NCBI GenBank assembly: GCA_017433825.1
Contig: JAFRGL010000006.1
Span: forward strand, 1 to 64,000
Length of the DNA stretch: 64,000 bases
Direction: 5' to 3'
DNA from: Eubacterium sp.
GTDB lineage: Bacteria; Bacillota; Clostridia; Lachnospirales; Lachnospiraceae
Shown here: positions 7,261 through 16,151 of the stretch, piece by piece
How the letters are laid out: the number at the start of each line of letters is the position of its first letter
Position numbering within the stretch: position 1 is the first letter of the stretch
Position numbers and translations under genes: made by a program
The notes under the pieces: generated by a model
What the model was told of the DNA's origin: nothing
The model's database searches: none
What the model saw: only the letters and a program-made list of their open reading frames with translations

Positions 7261-8637
7261 ATGAACGTCGGAAAAAAGATTAAAATGGCAGCAATCGAAA
7301 AAGCCGTTCAGGCCGCACTTGCTTATCTGGAGAAAGATCCCGAGAACAACGCCCTGAAGGTTATGGACCTTGTAGACAAATTCTGCCCGGACGGCTGGTA
7401 CAACAGCCAGAGAAAACTTGTCCGTGAAGCCCTGGAATCCAAGGGCCACTGGTATCAGCTGACCCAGGCTGTTTACGCACTGGATCCCGGTGTCCGCAAA
7501 GCCTTCTTCCAGAACTTCATGATCAACGCCTCCTTAAAGGGCAGCATCATGCAGAATGAAGTTTCCGAGAAATACAACTGCAACGCCCCTTGGGCTATCC
7601 TTATGGATCCCACTTCCGCCTGCAACCTGAAGTGCAAAGGCTGCTGGGCTGCGGAATACGGCAATCAGCTGAATCTTACCCTTGAAGATATGGATTCCAT
7701 CATCAGACAGGGCAAGGAGCTTGGCTGCTTCATGTACATCTATACCGGCGGCGAACCGCTCGTACGCAAGAAAGACATCATCACCCTGTGCGAAAGACAT
7801 CCCGAATGTGAGTTCCTTTCCTTCACCAACGGCACCCTTATCGATGAAGACTTCTGCAAGGAAATGCTCCGCGTGAAGAACTTTGTTCCCGCTATTTCCG
7901 TAGAAGGCTTCGAAGAAGCCAACGATGACCGCCGCGGCCAGGGCGTTTACGAGAAGGTTATGCATGCCTGCGAACTGCTCAAAGCCCACAAGCTGCCCTT
8001 CGGTCATTCCATCTGCTACACCAGCAAGAACTATAAGGACGTTACCAGCGAGAAGTTCTTCGATCAGATGATTGACAAAGGTGCTCTGTTTGCATGGTAC
8101 TTCCATTATATGCCGGTTGGAAAAGGCGCCGTTCCGGAGCTGCTTCTTTCCCCCGAACAGAGAACAGAAGTTCTGCGTGCCCTCCGTCACTTCAGAAACA
8201 CCAAGCCGCTGTTTGCGCTTGACTTCCAGAATGACGGCCAGTATGTTGGCGGATGTATTGCCGGCGGACGCCGCTACTTCCACATCAACGCCAAAGGCGC
8301 CTGCGAACCCTGCGTATTCGTTCATTACTCTGATGTAAATATTCATGACAAGTCCCTGCTGGATGTTTTAAGAAGCCCGCTGTTCCAGGCTTATCATGAC
8401 AACCAGCCCTTCAACCACAACCATCTGCGTCCCTGCCCGATGCTGGAGAATCCGGAGAAGATCGAACAGCTCGTTAAGGAGACCGGCGCTGTGAACACAG
8501 ACTACCAGAACCAGGAAGAAGTTGAAGAGCTTACTGCCAAGACCCATCCCTATGCTGACAGATGGGCTCCTGTAGCGGAAGAGCTTTGGAAGGAAGTTGC
8601 CCGTCCGAAGGATCTCGTAAACTACGACGGCAGATAA
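7261..8637 (+). CDS. radical SAM enzyme with C-terminal cysteine-rich region
   Basis: The 458-residue protein has an N-terminal helical extension of about 105 residues, then a radical SAM core with CNLKCKGC (C121, C125, C128) for the 4Fe-4S cluster and YTGGEP as the SAM-binding strand. The C-terminal part holds further cysteines (GGCIAGGRR, CEPCVF, CPML) that could bind an auxiliary cluster, as in SPASM-type enzymes. The substrate is unknown; no peptide precursor or partner is next to it. Codon use is strongly biased to C-ending codons, like fhs, suggesting high expression. A strong terminator follows, so it is probably monocistronic. Confidence 0.88.
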   Translation: MNVGKKIKMAAIEKAVQAALAYLEKDPENNALKVMDLVDKFCPDGWYNSQRKLVREALESKGHWYQLTQAVYALDPGVRKAFFQNFMINASLKGSIMQNEVSEKYNCNAPWAILMDPTSACNLKCKGCWAAEYGNQLNLTLEDMDSIIRQGKELGCFMYIYTGGEPLVRKKDIITLCERHPECEFLSFTNGTLIDEDFCKEMLRVKNFVPAISVEGFEEANDDRRGQGVYEKVMHACELLKAHKLPFGHSICYTSKNYKDVTSEKFFDQMIDKGALFAWYFHYMPVGKGAVPELLLSPEQRTEVLRALRHFRNTKPLFALDFQNDGQYVGGCIAGGRRYFHINAKGACEPCVFVHYSDVNIHDKSLLDVLRSPLFQAYHDNQPFNHNHLRPCPMLENPEKIEQLVKETGAVNTDYQNQEEVEELTAKTHPYADRWAPVAEELWKEVARPKDLVNYDGR

Positions 8638-8658
8638 TTTAAACAAACATGAACTTCG

Positions 8659-8690
8659 GCTCCCCTGCATGATATGCGGGGGAGCTTTTA
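8659..8690 (+). terminator. intrinsic terminator of the radical SAM gene
   Basis: GCTCCCCTGCAT (8659-8670) pairs with ATGCGGGGGAGC (8674-8685) over 12 positions with one G-U pair, followed by TTTTATTT. Confidence 0.9.
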
Positions 8691-8741
8691 TTTGTCTGCG
8701 GATTCTTCTTTGGTGCTTCAGGCGGTCCTGCCCGAAATAAC

Positions 8742-8770
8742 TTGAAAACGGGGCAGTTATACTTTATAAT
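8742..8770 (+). promoter_or_regulatory. sigma-A promoter of cysE-fumC operon
   Basis: TTGAAA (8742-8747) and TATAAT (8765-8770) are separated by exactly 17 bases, about 48 bases before the cysE start. Confidence 0.85.
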
Positions 8771-8818
8771 TATTAGTCAGTTTTGAAACCTTTACAGCCT
8801 GAAAAGGAGGCTTTTTTC

Positions 8819-9613
8819 ATGAAGAACTATATCGGACTTCCGGAGTCTGTTTCGAAGATTATCAGTCATTTTTTCGCCGCGTGCTTCCCGCTGCATTTCG
8901 GGCAGTACAACCGGTTCATTGACGAGGAACGGAAAAGGGAGGTGGAGACCACCAAGGTAATGGAAGCCCTGGCGGATGCTGCAGCGTATTTCCTGGATGA
9001 CGAAAACCAGATTAAAGAACTGATCACAGAGGTACGGAAACGCCTTCCCGATATCCGGAAGGTTATTGATACGGATATCCAGGCGGCTTATGAGGGCGAT
9101 CCGGCGGCAAAAAGCACGGATGAGATTATCCTTTCCTATCCGGGCTTCAGGGCAATTTCCGTCCACCGCCTGGCGCATGAGCTGTATCTTCTGAAGCTTC
9201 CCGTGGTTCCCAGGATGCTGTCCGAAGAAATGCACAGCGTAACCGGTATCGACATCCATCCCGGCGCGACCATCGGCAATTATTTCTTTATTGACCACGG
9301 AACGGGCGTGGTAATCGGCGAAACCACCACCATAGGCGAGCATGTGAAGCTGTACCAGCATGTAACCTTAGGCGCGAAGAGCTTTGAGGCCAACGAAGAC
9401 GGTACCCTGGTCAAGGGGCTTAAAAGGCATCCGGATATCGGCGACCGGGTGGTTATCTATGCCGGCGCCACAATTTTAGGCGGCAATACCAGAATCGGTG
9501 ACGGCGCTGTAATCGGCGGCAATACCTGGATCACTTCATCGGTGGATCCCGGGGAGACGGTAACAATCCGTATCTATGATCACAACAAAGGGGTCAGGGA
9601 AGAAGATGTCTGA
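8819..9613 (+). CDS. cysE: serine O-acetyltransferase
   Basis: The 264-residue enzyme transfers acetyl from acetyl-CoA to L-serine, the first step of cysteine synthesis. It has an N-terminal helical domain, then hexapeptide repeats of a left-handed beta helix (HPGATIGNYFFIDHGTGVVI, GATILGGNTRIGDGAVI). The catalytic-type histidine is in IDHGTG and conserved acidic residues lie in DTDIQAAYEGDP. The size matches the longer EpsC/SatA-like branch. ATG 8819 is chosen because AAAGGAGG lies eight bases upstream; a TTG at 8783 has none. It overlaps fumC by eight bases, so the two are translationally coupled. There is no T-box or other riboswitch in the short leader. Confidence 0.9.
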   Translation: MKNYIGLPESVSKIISHFFAACFPLHFGQYNRFIDEERKREVETTKVMEALADAAAYFLDDENQIKELITEVRKRLPDIRKVIDTDIQAAYEGDPAAKSTDEIILSYPGFRAISVHRLAHELYLLKLPVVPRMLSEEMHSVTGIDIHPGATIGNYFFIDHGTGVVIGETTTIGEHVKLYQHVTLGAKSFEANEDGTLVKGLKRHPDIGDRVVIYAGATILGGNTRIGDGAVIGGNTWITSSVDPGETVTIRIYDHNKGVREEDV

Positions 9614-10994
9614 GATGGAATACCGCACCGAGCACGATTCCCTCGGTGAAGTGCAGGTGCCGGCGGATAAGTACTGGGGCGCACAGACACAGAGAAGCGT
9701 GGAGAATTTCCGTATCGGTGTCGGAACGGAGACCATGCCTTTGGAAATCATCCGGGCTTTCGGCATCCTGAAACAGGCCTGCGTGCAGGCCAACAAGGAG
9801 CTGGCTCCGGAGAAAATGGATGTGAAGAAAGCACATTTTCTGGACAGGGCCTGCCGGAAAGTGGCGGATGGTGAATTAAATGACCAGTTCCCGCTGGTGG
9901 TGTTCCAGACCGGCAGCGGCACCCAGACCAATATGAACGCGAATGAAGTCATTGCCCATACGGCGCATCTGATGGCTTCCGGAAATATTGATTTTCACCC
10001 GAATGACGATGTGAACATGAGCCAGTCTTCGAATGATACCTTTCCTTCGGCCATGCATATCGCGGCGAAGCTTCTGATCGAAGAGCGGCTTCTTCCCGCG
10101 CTGGAAAGCCTGATTTCCGCATTCTGGATGCTGGAGGAAAACAGCAGGGGTATTGTCAAATCCGGGCGCACCCACCTGCAGGACGCAGTTCCGATTGCCT
10201 TCAGCCAGGAAATAAGCGGCTGGCGCAGTTCCCTGGAAAGGGACCGGGAACTGATACGTACGGCTGCGGGTCCTTTAAGCGAGCTGGCCATCGGGGCCAC
10301 GGCAGTGGGTACTGGCTTAAATGCTCCGAAGGGGTTTGACGTATCCGTATCGGAGAAGGTGAGTCAGATTACGGGCAGCAGGTTTGTGCCCGCGGCAAAC
10401 AAGTTCCACGCCCTTACATCCAGGGATGAGCTGGTCTTCGCCCATGGCGCCATGAAGGCTTTGGCCTGCGATCTGATGAAGATTGCCAATGACATCCGGT
10501 GGCTCGCTTCCGGACCGAGGCTGGGGCTGGGCGAGATTTCCATCCCGGAAAACGAACCCGGGTCATCCATCATGCCAGGTAAGGTGAATCCCACCCAGTG
10601 CGAAGCGGTGACCATGGTGGCTGTTCAGGTCTGCGGAAACGATACCGCTGTGTCCATGGCGGCATCCCAGGGCAATTTCGAACTGAATGTTTTCCTGCCC
10701 GTTATGATTTACAATTTCCTTCAGTCCGGAAGACTGCTGGCGGATGTGATGGAATCATTTGAAAAAAACTGCGTAAGGGGTATCCGGCCGAATAAGGAGA
10801 AGATGACGGAGAACCTGCATTTGTCCCTGATGACGGCAACGGCATTGAGCCCTTACATCGGGTACGAGAATACGGCCAAAACCGTACAGACCGCCCATAA
10901 GGAAGGTATTTCCTTAAAAGAAGCCTGTGTGAAGCTGGGCTTTTTAAGCCCGGAGGAATTCGACAGACTGTATCATCCCGAAGAGATGGTTTAA
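9606..10994 (+). CDS. fumC: class II fumarate hydratase
   Basis: The 462-residue protein belongs to the fumarase/aspartase superfamily. The signature GSSIMPGKVNPTQCEA with GK rather than AK after MP, and ADKYWGAQTQRSVENF near the N-terminus, point to fumarase C rather than aspartase. It interconverts fumarate and L-malate. Other superfamily motifs are SSNDTFPSAMH and SGRTHLQDAVPI. Start ATG 9606 lies inside the 3' end of cysE; a weak AGGGA precedes it. With citrate synthase further along, it suggests a partial TCA pathway. Confidence 0.92.
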   Translation: MSEMEYRTEHDSLGEVQVPADKYWGAQTQRSVENFRIGVGTETMPLEIIRAFGILKQACVQANKELAPEKMDVKKAHFLDRACRKVADGELNDQFPLVVFQTGSGTQTNMNANEVIAHTAHLMASGNIDFHPNDDVNMSQSSNDTFPSAMHIAAKLLIEERLLPALESLISAFWMLEENSRGIVKSGRTHLQDAVPIAFSQEISGWRSSLERDRELIRTAAGPLSELAIGATAVGTGLNAPKGFDVSVSEKVSQITGSRFVPAANKFHALTSRDELVFAHGAMKALACDLMKIANDIRWLASGPRLGLGEISIPENEPGSSIMPGKVNPTQCEAVTMVAVQVCGNDTAVSMAASQGNFELNVFLPVMIYNFLQSGRLLADVMESFEKNCVRGIRPNKEKMTENLHLSLMTATALSPYIGYENTAKTVQTAHKEGISLKEACVKLGFLSPEEFDRLYHPEEMV

Positions 10995-11024
10995 AAAAGG
11001 AACTGACGATAAAGGAGAATATTG

Positions 11025-12914
11025 ATGAAAAGAAGAATCACAGCCCTTATTCTTGCTGTCTGCATGGCGGCAGGAGCCGCAGCCTGTACGAAGAAAGACG
11101 ACGGAGGCTCAAAAGGACAGGAGAAAAGCACACAGACGGAATCACAGACTTCGGAAAGAAGTGCGCAGGTGCAGTCACAGTCTTCGGAAGGAAGTGAGAC
11201 TTCTTCATCCTCATCCGGACAATCAGTATCGGAAGAGGAAGCGTATGGACCGGTTCTTACTTACAGCACGAACAAGGTAATTCCCGATTATTATCACTAT
11301 GAAGACGATGCCTACATCCATTCCTGTGACCGTATGGCGGAAGCTGCGGAACAGGGGAATGCGGAAGAAGCGCTGGATCTGTATGACAGGCTGCATGCCG
11401 GTGCCCTGGCAATTGTGGATCTGGACTATGCGGTTTACCTGCAGTATTCCAGGGATGTGTCGGACGAGTACCTCTCCGATGAAGTGGTCTATGCGGACGA
11501 TATGGAAACCGAAGCGGTGGACTATTTCCTCACCTGCTGTCACGAAATGACCGAAAGTCCCGTGGCTGACGACTTCCTTGCCCATATCGGAAAGGACGCG
11601 TACCAGGCCTATGTGGACTACGAAAGCATTCCGGATAAGGTCTTCGAACTGTACAACAGGGAATCCGTCCTGGAAGACGAATACAATACCATCATAGCCG
11701 ACCTTACAGCCTACAGTACGACCTACAAGGGCAAAACCGTAACACTGGAGGATATGTATTCCGGCGACGCCTGGGATGTTTACGGCAATGACAGGAACGC
11801 CCTGTACTCAGATTACCTGGAGCTGTCGAAAGAACTGAACAATGACGCAGGAGCAGTGTATGTACAGCTGGTGGAACTCAGAAAGGAAATCGCGAAGGAA
11901 TACGGCTATGACAGCTACGTGGATTTCTGCTATGAAAACGTCTACGGCAGGGATTATACCGGGAGTGATTCCCAGATTTTCTGCGACGCTATAAAAGCCG
12001 ACATTGCGCCTGAATTCGGCGCTGTGGTTTATGACTACCTGGGCGACAGCCTTTCCGATGAAATGAGTTATACGCCGGATGATTATCTGGATTACCTTAA
12101 GAAATTCCTTTCGAAGATGTCGCCGGACGAGGTGGACGTGCTGGAGACCCTTAAGAAGGATAACCTGCTGGATATGGAATACGGCCAGAACCGTATGAAT
12201 TCCAGCTATACCATTGACAATTATACCAACCAGTCGGGTTATATTTTCATTGACTGTGACAAAACATTTTCGGATTTCATAACACTTACCCACGAATTCG
12301 GCCATTTCAGCCACGCCCTTTTAGTGCCCGCTGCGAATCCTTTGACGGATATGGGCAATTATGACGTGCTGGAAATCCATTCCACCGGGCTGGAGTATAT
12401 GATGACGGCGTATTACGAGGATATCCTGCCCATTAAGTCAGCGGAAGAGTACGTCAATTACGAGATGATAAACGGACTGTATTCCGTGGTGACCGGCTGC
12501 CTGTATGACGAGTTCCAGCGCAGAATCTATGACAGCAGGATTGAGATGGACTTAAATGATATCAACAACCTGTTCATGGACCTGGTTTATGAGTATGGCT
12601 GTGAAGACCTGTTCGATGAGAATGACTGGATTATGGTCAGCCACAATTTTGATTCCCCGCTGTATTATATCAGCTATGCGGTAAGCACCTTGTCTGCCCT
12701 GGAAATCTGGGAGATTTCCCGCCACAATCCGAAACGTGCGGTGGACATCTGGAAAACCGTGCTCCTGTCGGACGATACGGTGGAAACCTACGGTGAGATT
12801 ATCGAAAAGGCAGGCCTTTCCGAAGCATTTGACAGGGAAAAAGCCGAAAGCATCTGCCGTAACGTGCTGGAAGCCCTGGAAAGCGGGCATATCCGTTTTA
12901 AGAAAGCGGCCTGA
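11025..12914 (+). CDS. M3-family oligoendopeptidase, lipoprotein
   Basis: The 629-residue protein starts with a lipoprotein signal ending GAAACTKKD (lipid-attached Cys near residue 21) and a Ser/Glu-rich linker to about residue 70. The remainder resembles PepF/M3 metallopeptidases, with the zinc motif HEFGH at 423-427 and the third-ligand region EIHSTGLEYM downstream. Most M3 oligoendopeptidases are cytoplasmic, so surface anchoring is notable. ATG 11025 has AAAGGAG seven bases upstream. It follows fumC by 30 bases and probably shares its transcript. It likely trims peptides outside the cell for uptake. Confidence 0.88.
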   Translation: MKRRITALILAVCMAAGAAACTKKDDGGSKGQEKSTQTESQTSERSAQVQSQSSEGSETSSSSSGQSVSEEEAYGPVLTYSTNKVIPDYYHYEDDAYIHSCDRMAEAAEQGNAEEALDLYDRLHAGALAIVDLDYAVYLQYSRDVSDEYLSDEVVYADDMETEAVDYFLTCCHEMTESPVADDFLAHIGKDAYQAYVDYESIPDKVFELYNRESVLEDEYNTIIADLTAYSTTYKGKTVTLEDMYSGDAWDVYGNDRNALYSDYLELSKELNNDAGAVYVQLVELRKEIAKEYGYDSYVDFCYENVYGRDYTGSDSQIFCDAIKADIAPEFGAVVYDYLGDSLSDEMSYTPDDYLDYLKKFLSKMSPDEVDVLETLKKDNLLDMEYGQNRMNSSYTIDNYTNQSGYIFIDCDKTFSDFITLTHEFGHFSHALLVPAANPLTDMGNYDVLEIHSTGLEYMMTAYYEDILPIKSAEEYVNYEMINGLYSVVTGCLYDEFQRRIYDSRIEMDLNDINNLFMDLVYEYGCEDLFDENDWIMVSHNFDSPLYYISYAVSTLSALEIWEISRHNPKRAVDIWKTVLLSDDTVETYGEIIEKAGLSEAFDREKAESICRNVLEALESGHIRFKKAA

Positions 12915-12936
12915 GTATTTTTTCCGTTAATTTAGA

Positions 12937-12975
12937 GCACCCCCTTAAGCCGGACAAAACCGGTTAAGGGGGTGC
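12937..12975. terminator. hairpin between convergent genes
   Basis: GCACCCCCTTAAGCCGG (12937-12953) pairs with CCGGTTAAGGGGGTGC (12960-12975) with one bulged G, around ACAAAA. The stem is very stable but the following T tract is poor (CCTCCTTTG), so termination strength is uncertain. It separates two convergent genes. Confidence 0.65.
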
Positions 12976-13003
12976 CCTCCTTTGTTATGGAATTGTTTTA
13001 CAG

Positions 13004-14797
13004 TCAGTCTTTGGTTGCGTACATGAAGTATACCATGCCCATGGTGTTGTAGCCTACTTTGTCAACCGCCTTGTTCATGCACTGGAACTGGGTGTAGTAG
13101 TACAGCGGGGATACCGGGAAGCCGCCGGGTGTGAAGAGGATGGATTCCGCTTCGTAAAGGGCGTTGTCGCGCTCCGTTCCTGCCAGCAGGGATTTGGCAA
13201 GGGCTACATTGGCGTCGTAGTCAGCATTGGACCACTGTCCATAGTTGTAGGAGTTACCGGTTACATACAGCTCGGAGAAGCTGGTGGCGTCATTGAAATC
13301 AGGAAGCCATCCCATGCGGGCAATGTCGAATTTACCGGCCTCAAGGTCGTTCATGTAGGTGCCCCATTCCTGGTTGGAGAGGGTGATGTCCAGACCGAGG
13401 ACGCTCTTCCAGTCTGATGCGCAGGCTTCTGCGATGGACTTGTTCGCGTCAGAGGTATTGTAATTGTACTGAAGCGTCTTGTTGGGATCCCAGGCGCCGT
13501 CCTGGACGGCTTCATTGTAGAGATCCTGCGCGAGCTCGCAGCGTCCTGCATAGGTGCTCAGGTCGTAGTCCGGGTAAGCTTCAGCCAGTCCGTCGTACAG
13601 CGCGCCGAGGTCGTAGTGTTCCTTGAAATCATTTTCTTCGGAATCGGTAATGCCTTCGGATACCAGGCCTGTGGCCGGTTTCTGTCCACCCTGGGTAACC
13701 TTTTCGACGATGTTGTCACGGTCAATGGAAAGGGTCATGGCGGCACGAACGCGCCAGTCGTTAATCGTTACGGTGTTCAGGTACAGGAAATAGGTGCCCA
13801 TCTTCGGGGTGATGTAGGATTCACCTTCTTCCACAAGCTGGGCTATCATATCGGTGGGATAATCATCGATATAGTCATAAGAGCCGCTCTGGTAGTTTTT
13901 AAGGATGGTAGCGGAATTATCCTGCAGCCACCAGATGATGGTATCCGGGCCCAGGTTTTCGTAATCATAGTAGTAGGGGTTCTTTTCCATCTTCATATAG
14001 GAATCATGAACCCATTCGGTCATGACATAAGAGCCGTTGCAGACCATGGATTCCGGCTCCGTCCAGGTGGAATTGCCCTCCACCACGTCTTCGCGAAGCG
14101 GAGCCAGCTGGTTGAAGGCCGCGACCTCTTCAAAGTAGGCGCAGGGATTCTGCAGGGTTACCACGAAGGTTTTGTCATCAGGAGCGGCAACGCCCAGTGC
14201 GTCATACGGCATCTCTCCGTTCTGGATGGCTTCCGCGTTCAGGACAATGCCGTTCAGGATGTAGCCGTAATCGGAAGCGTTGTCCGGGTTGACGATCCGC
14301 TGCCAGGAATAGACGAAATCATAAGCCGTAACGGGTTTACCGTCGCTCCAGAAAATGTCATCCCTTAAATGGAAGGTCCACACGGTAAGGTCTTCCGAAA
14401 TCTCAAAGGAGGCTGCCTGGCCGGGAACAATCTCGGTTGCATACAGTCTGCTGCCGGGTACGATTTCCTCATTGCCCATTTCACGCTTTAAAAGGCATTC
14501 GAAGAGGTGGGCGGAATAGTTGGCCGCATCCACGGTGTCAAACATGTTCGGGTCGATGGTTTCCGGTTCGGAGGCGATACAGGCATTGATGACTACGCCT
14601 TCTGCTTCGACTTCCGGAAGTGCGGATGATACTTCGGATGCTTCACCTGCCGCTGAAGAGCTTTCAGCTGCTGAAGAAGCTTCGGCTGCGGAAGATGCGG
14701 CAGACTGGCTTTTGGCATCCTCTCCTCCGGATGAACCGCAGGCGCATAAGGAAAGCGCCATACAGCCTGCAAGAATAAATGCTGCGAATTTTTTCAT
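13004..14797 (-). CDS. peptide ABC transporter substrate-binding lipoprotein (SBP family 5)
   Basis: The 597-residue protein begins MKKFAAFILAGCMALSLCAC, a lipoprotein signal, followed by a Ser/Ala/Glu-rich linker. The mature part resembles OppA/DppA (family 5): VINACIASEPETIDPNMFD at the N-lobe, TVWTFHLRDDIFWSDGKPV and AYDFVYSWQRIVNPDNAS. OppA-type proteins deliver oligopeptides to a membrane importer. No permease or ATPase genes are adjacent, so it is an orphan that must work with an importer elsewhere. AGGAGG lies upstream and a sigma-A promoter is visible. It faces a secreted M3 peptidase gene, which fits joint peptide use. Confidence 0.9.
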   Translation of the reverse strand: MKKFAAFILAGCMALSLCACGSSGGEDAKSQSAASSAAEASSAAESSSAAGEASEVSSALPEVEAEGVVINACIASEPETIDPNMFDTVDAANYSAHLFECLLKREMGNEEIVPGSRLYATEIVPGQAASFEISEDLTVWTFHLRDDIFWSDGKPVTAYDFVYSWQRIVNPDNASDYGYILNGIVLNAEAIQNGEMPYDALGVAAPDDKTFVVTLQNPCAYFEEVAAFNQLAPLREDVVEGNSTWTEPESMVCNGSYVMTEWVHDSYMKMEKNPYYYDYENLGPDTIIWWLQDNSATILKNYQSGSYDYIDDYPTDMIAQLVEEGESYITPKMGTYFLYLNTVTINDWRVRAAMTLSIDRDNIVEKVTQGGQKPATGLVSEGITDSEENDFKEHYDLGALYDGLAEAYPDYDLSTYAGRCELAQDLYNEAVQDGAWDPNKTLQYNYNTSDANKSIAEACASDWKSVLGLDITLSNQEWGTYMNDLEAGKFDIARMGWLPDFNDATSFSELYVTGNSYNYGQWSNADYDANVALAKSLLAGTERDNALYEAESILFTPGGFPVSPLYYYTQFQCMNKAVDKVGYNTMGMVYFMYATKD

Positions 14798-14846
14798 TTT
14801 TCAAGTCCTCCTGTAATTGATGTTGAAAAACAAAACAGTTTGGGTT

Positions 14847-14875
14847 ATTATTACACCAAGTTTGACTTTCGTCAA
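14847..14875 (-). promoter_or_regulatory. sigma-A promoter of the oligopeptide-binding protein gene
   Basis: Read on the minus strand, TTGACG (14875-14870) and AATAAT (14852-14847) are 17 bases apart, about 50 bases before the start codon. The -35 region carries a small inverted repeat, TTGAC-gaaa-GTCAA. Confidence 0.75.
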
Positions 14876-14957
14876 GTAAATCATCAAAGTAAATTTAATA
14901 AATATGCAAATAATATTCAAATTAACGAAAAATCATACGTAAAACAGGAGGATTATA

Positions 14958-16151
14958 ATGTTTGTATTAAAAAACTGCCGTCTGATTCCATATTTGACGG
15001 AAGGCTTTGACGGCGAAACCGCGGATATCGTGGTAGACGGGAAATACATAAAGGAAATTCTTCCGGCGGGAAAGGAATCGTTTTGCGGCATGGAGTCTGT
15101 CGACATGCAGGGAAGGACGGTGCTTCCCGGCTTTTTTGACATGCACTGCCATCTGGAGTTTACCGATCAGGATTACGCGGCTTCCTTAAGGCGCAATGCG
15201 CAGGAAATGCTCCTGGACTGCCTTGACTATGCGAAGCAGTTCCTGAAGATGGGCTTTACCACGGTCCGGGACTGCGGGAGTGACTTCTACGCGAATGTTT
15301 ATACCAGGGATGCGGTGAAAAGGGGGACGGCCGCCGGTGCGAGAATTATCACCTGCGGTAAAATCCTCACCCCTTCCACAAAAGGAAACGCCACCTTCGG
15401 AAATATGTACCAGGAAGTGGACGATCCTGCGCAGATGATGCATTTTGCCCGTAAGGAAATGGAAAACGGGGCGGATTTCCTAAAATACATGGTAACAGGC
15501 GCGGTTTTAAACGATGGCGGGAAACCCGGGCAGATCATCGCCACGCCGGAGGAAATCGCCGCTCTTGTGAAAGCGGCGGATTTCCTTGGAACGTATGTGG
15601 CGGGCCACTGCCACGGAACGGAAGGAATCAGACAGGCCATCTTAAACGGTGTGCGCACGATTGAGCACGCAAGCTACATGGACGAGGAATGCGTGGAGCT
15701 TATCGTGCGGAAAAACTGTGAGGTTTTCACTGTTCCGACACTGGCGATTACCTATACGATAACCCTGCCGGAATTTAATAAGGATGTGCCGCAGGAATAT
15801 ATCGAAAAGGATACGGCGACTATTGTACCGACCATAAACGGCATCCGTATGTGCGAGGAAGCGGGAATAACCGTAGGCTTCGGCACCGACCTGGACCTTT
15901 ATCATGCGAAATTATGTCCCGGCCTGGAGTTCCGCGCCAGGTCCGAACTGGGGCTTCCCAATGAAATGATCCTGAAGCAGGCCACTGTCAACTGTGCGAA
16001 AATCGCAGGCCTTGACGACGTGCTGGGAACGGTCAAAGCCGGTAAATATGCGGACCTGGTGGCGGTGGACGGCCGCCCGGATGAGGATATGAGCTGCCTG
16101 TACAGGCTGCCGGACTATGTCTTTAAGGAAGGAAAGCTTTTCACGGAATGA
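14958..16151 (+). CDS. amidohydrolase family protein (imidazolonepropionase/prolidase-like)
   Basis: The 397-residue enzyme carries the metal-dependent amidohydrolase set: DMHCHLEF (HxH), a candidate carboxylated lysine in FLKYMVTG, GHCHG, IEHAS and GFGTDLD with the catalytic Asp. The closest type by pattern is the Xaa-Pro dipeptidase/imidazolonepropionase-like branch (COG1228). CAGGAGG lies upstream. Its stop overlaps the next start in ATGA, so it is coupled to an S9 peptidase gene. That pairing suggests dipeptide or cyclic-amide hydrolysis, but the substrate is not proven. Confidence 0.85.
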   Translation: MFVLKNCRLIPYLTEGFDGETADIVVDGKYIKEILPAGKESFCGMESVDMQGRTVLPGFFDMHCHLEFTDQDYAASLRRNAQEMLLDCLDYAKQFLKMGFTTVRDCGSDFYANVYTRDAVKRGTAAGARIITCGKILTPSTKGNATFGNMYQEVDDPAQMMHFARKEMENGADFLKYMVTGAVLNDGGKPGQIIATPEEIAALVKAADFLGTYVAGHCHGTEGIRQAILNGVRTIEHASYMDEECVELIVRKNCEVFTVPTLAITYTITLPEFNKDVPQEYIEKDTATIVPTINGIRMCEEAGITVGFGTDLDLYHAKLCPGLEFRARSELGLPNEMILKQATVNCAKIAGLDDVLGTVKAGKYADLVAVDGRPDEDMSCLYRLPDYVFKEGKLFTE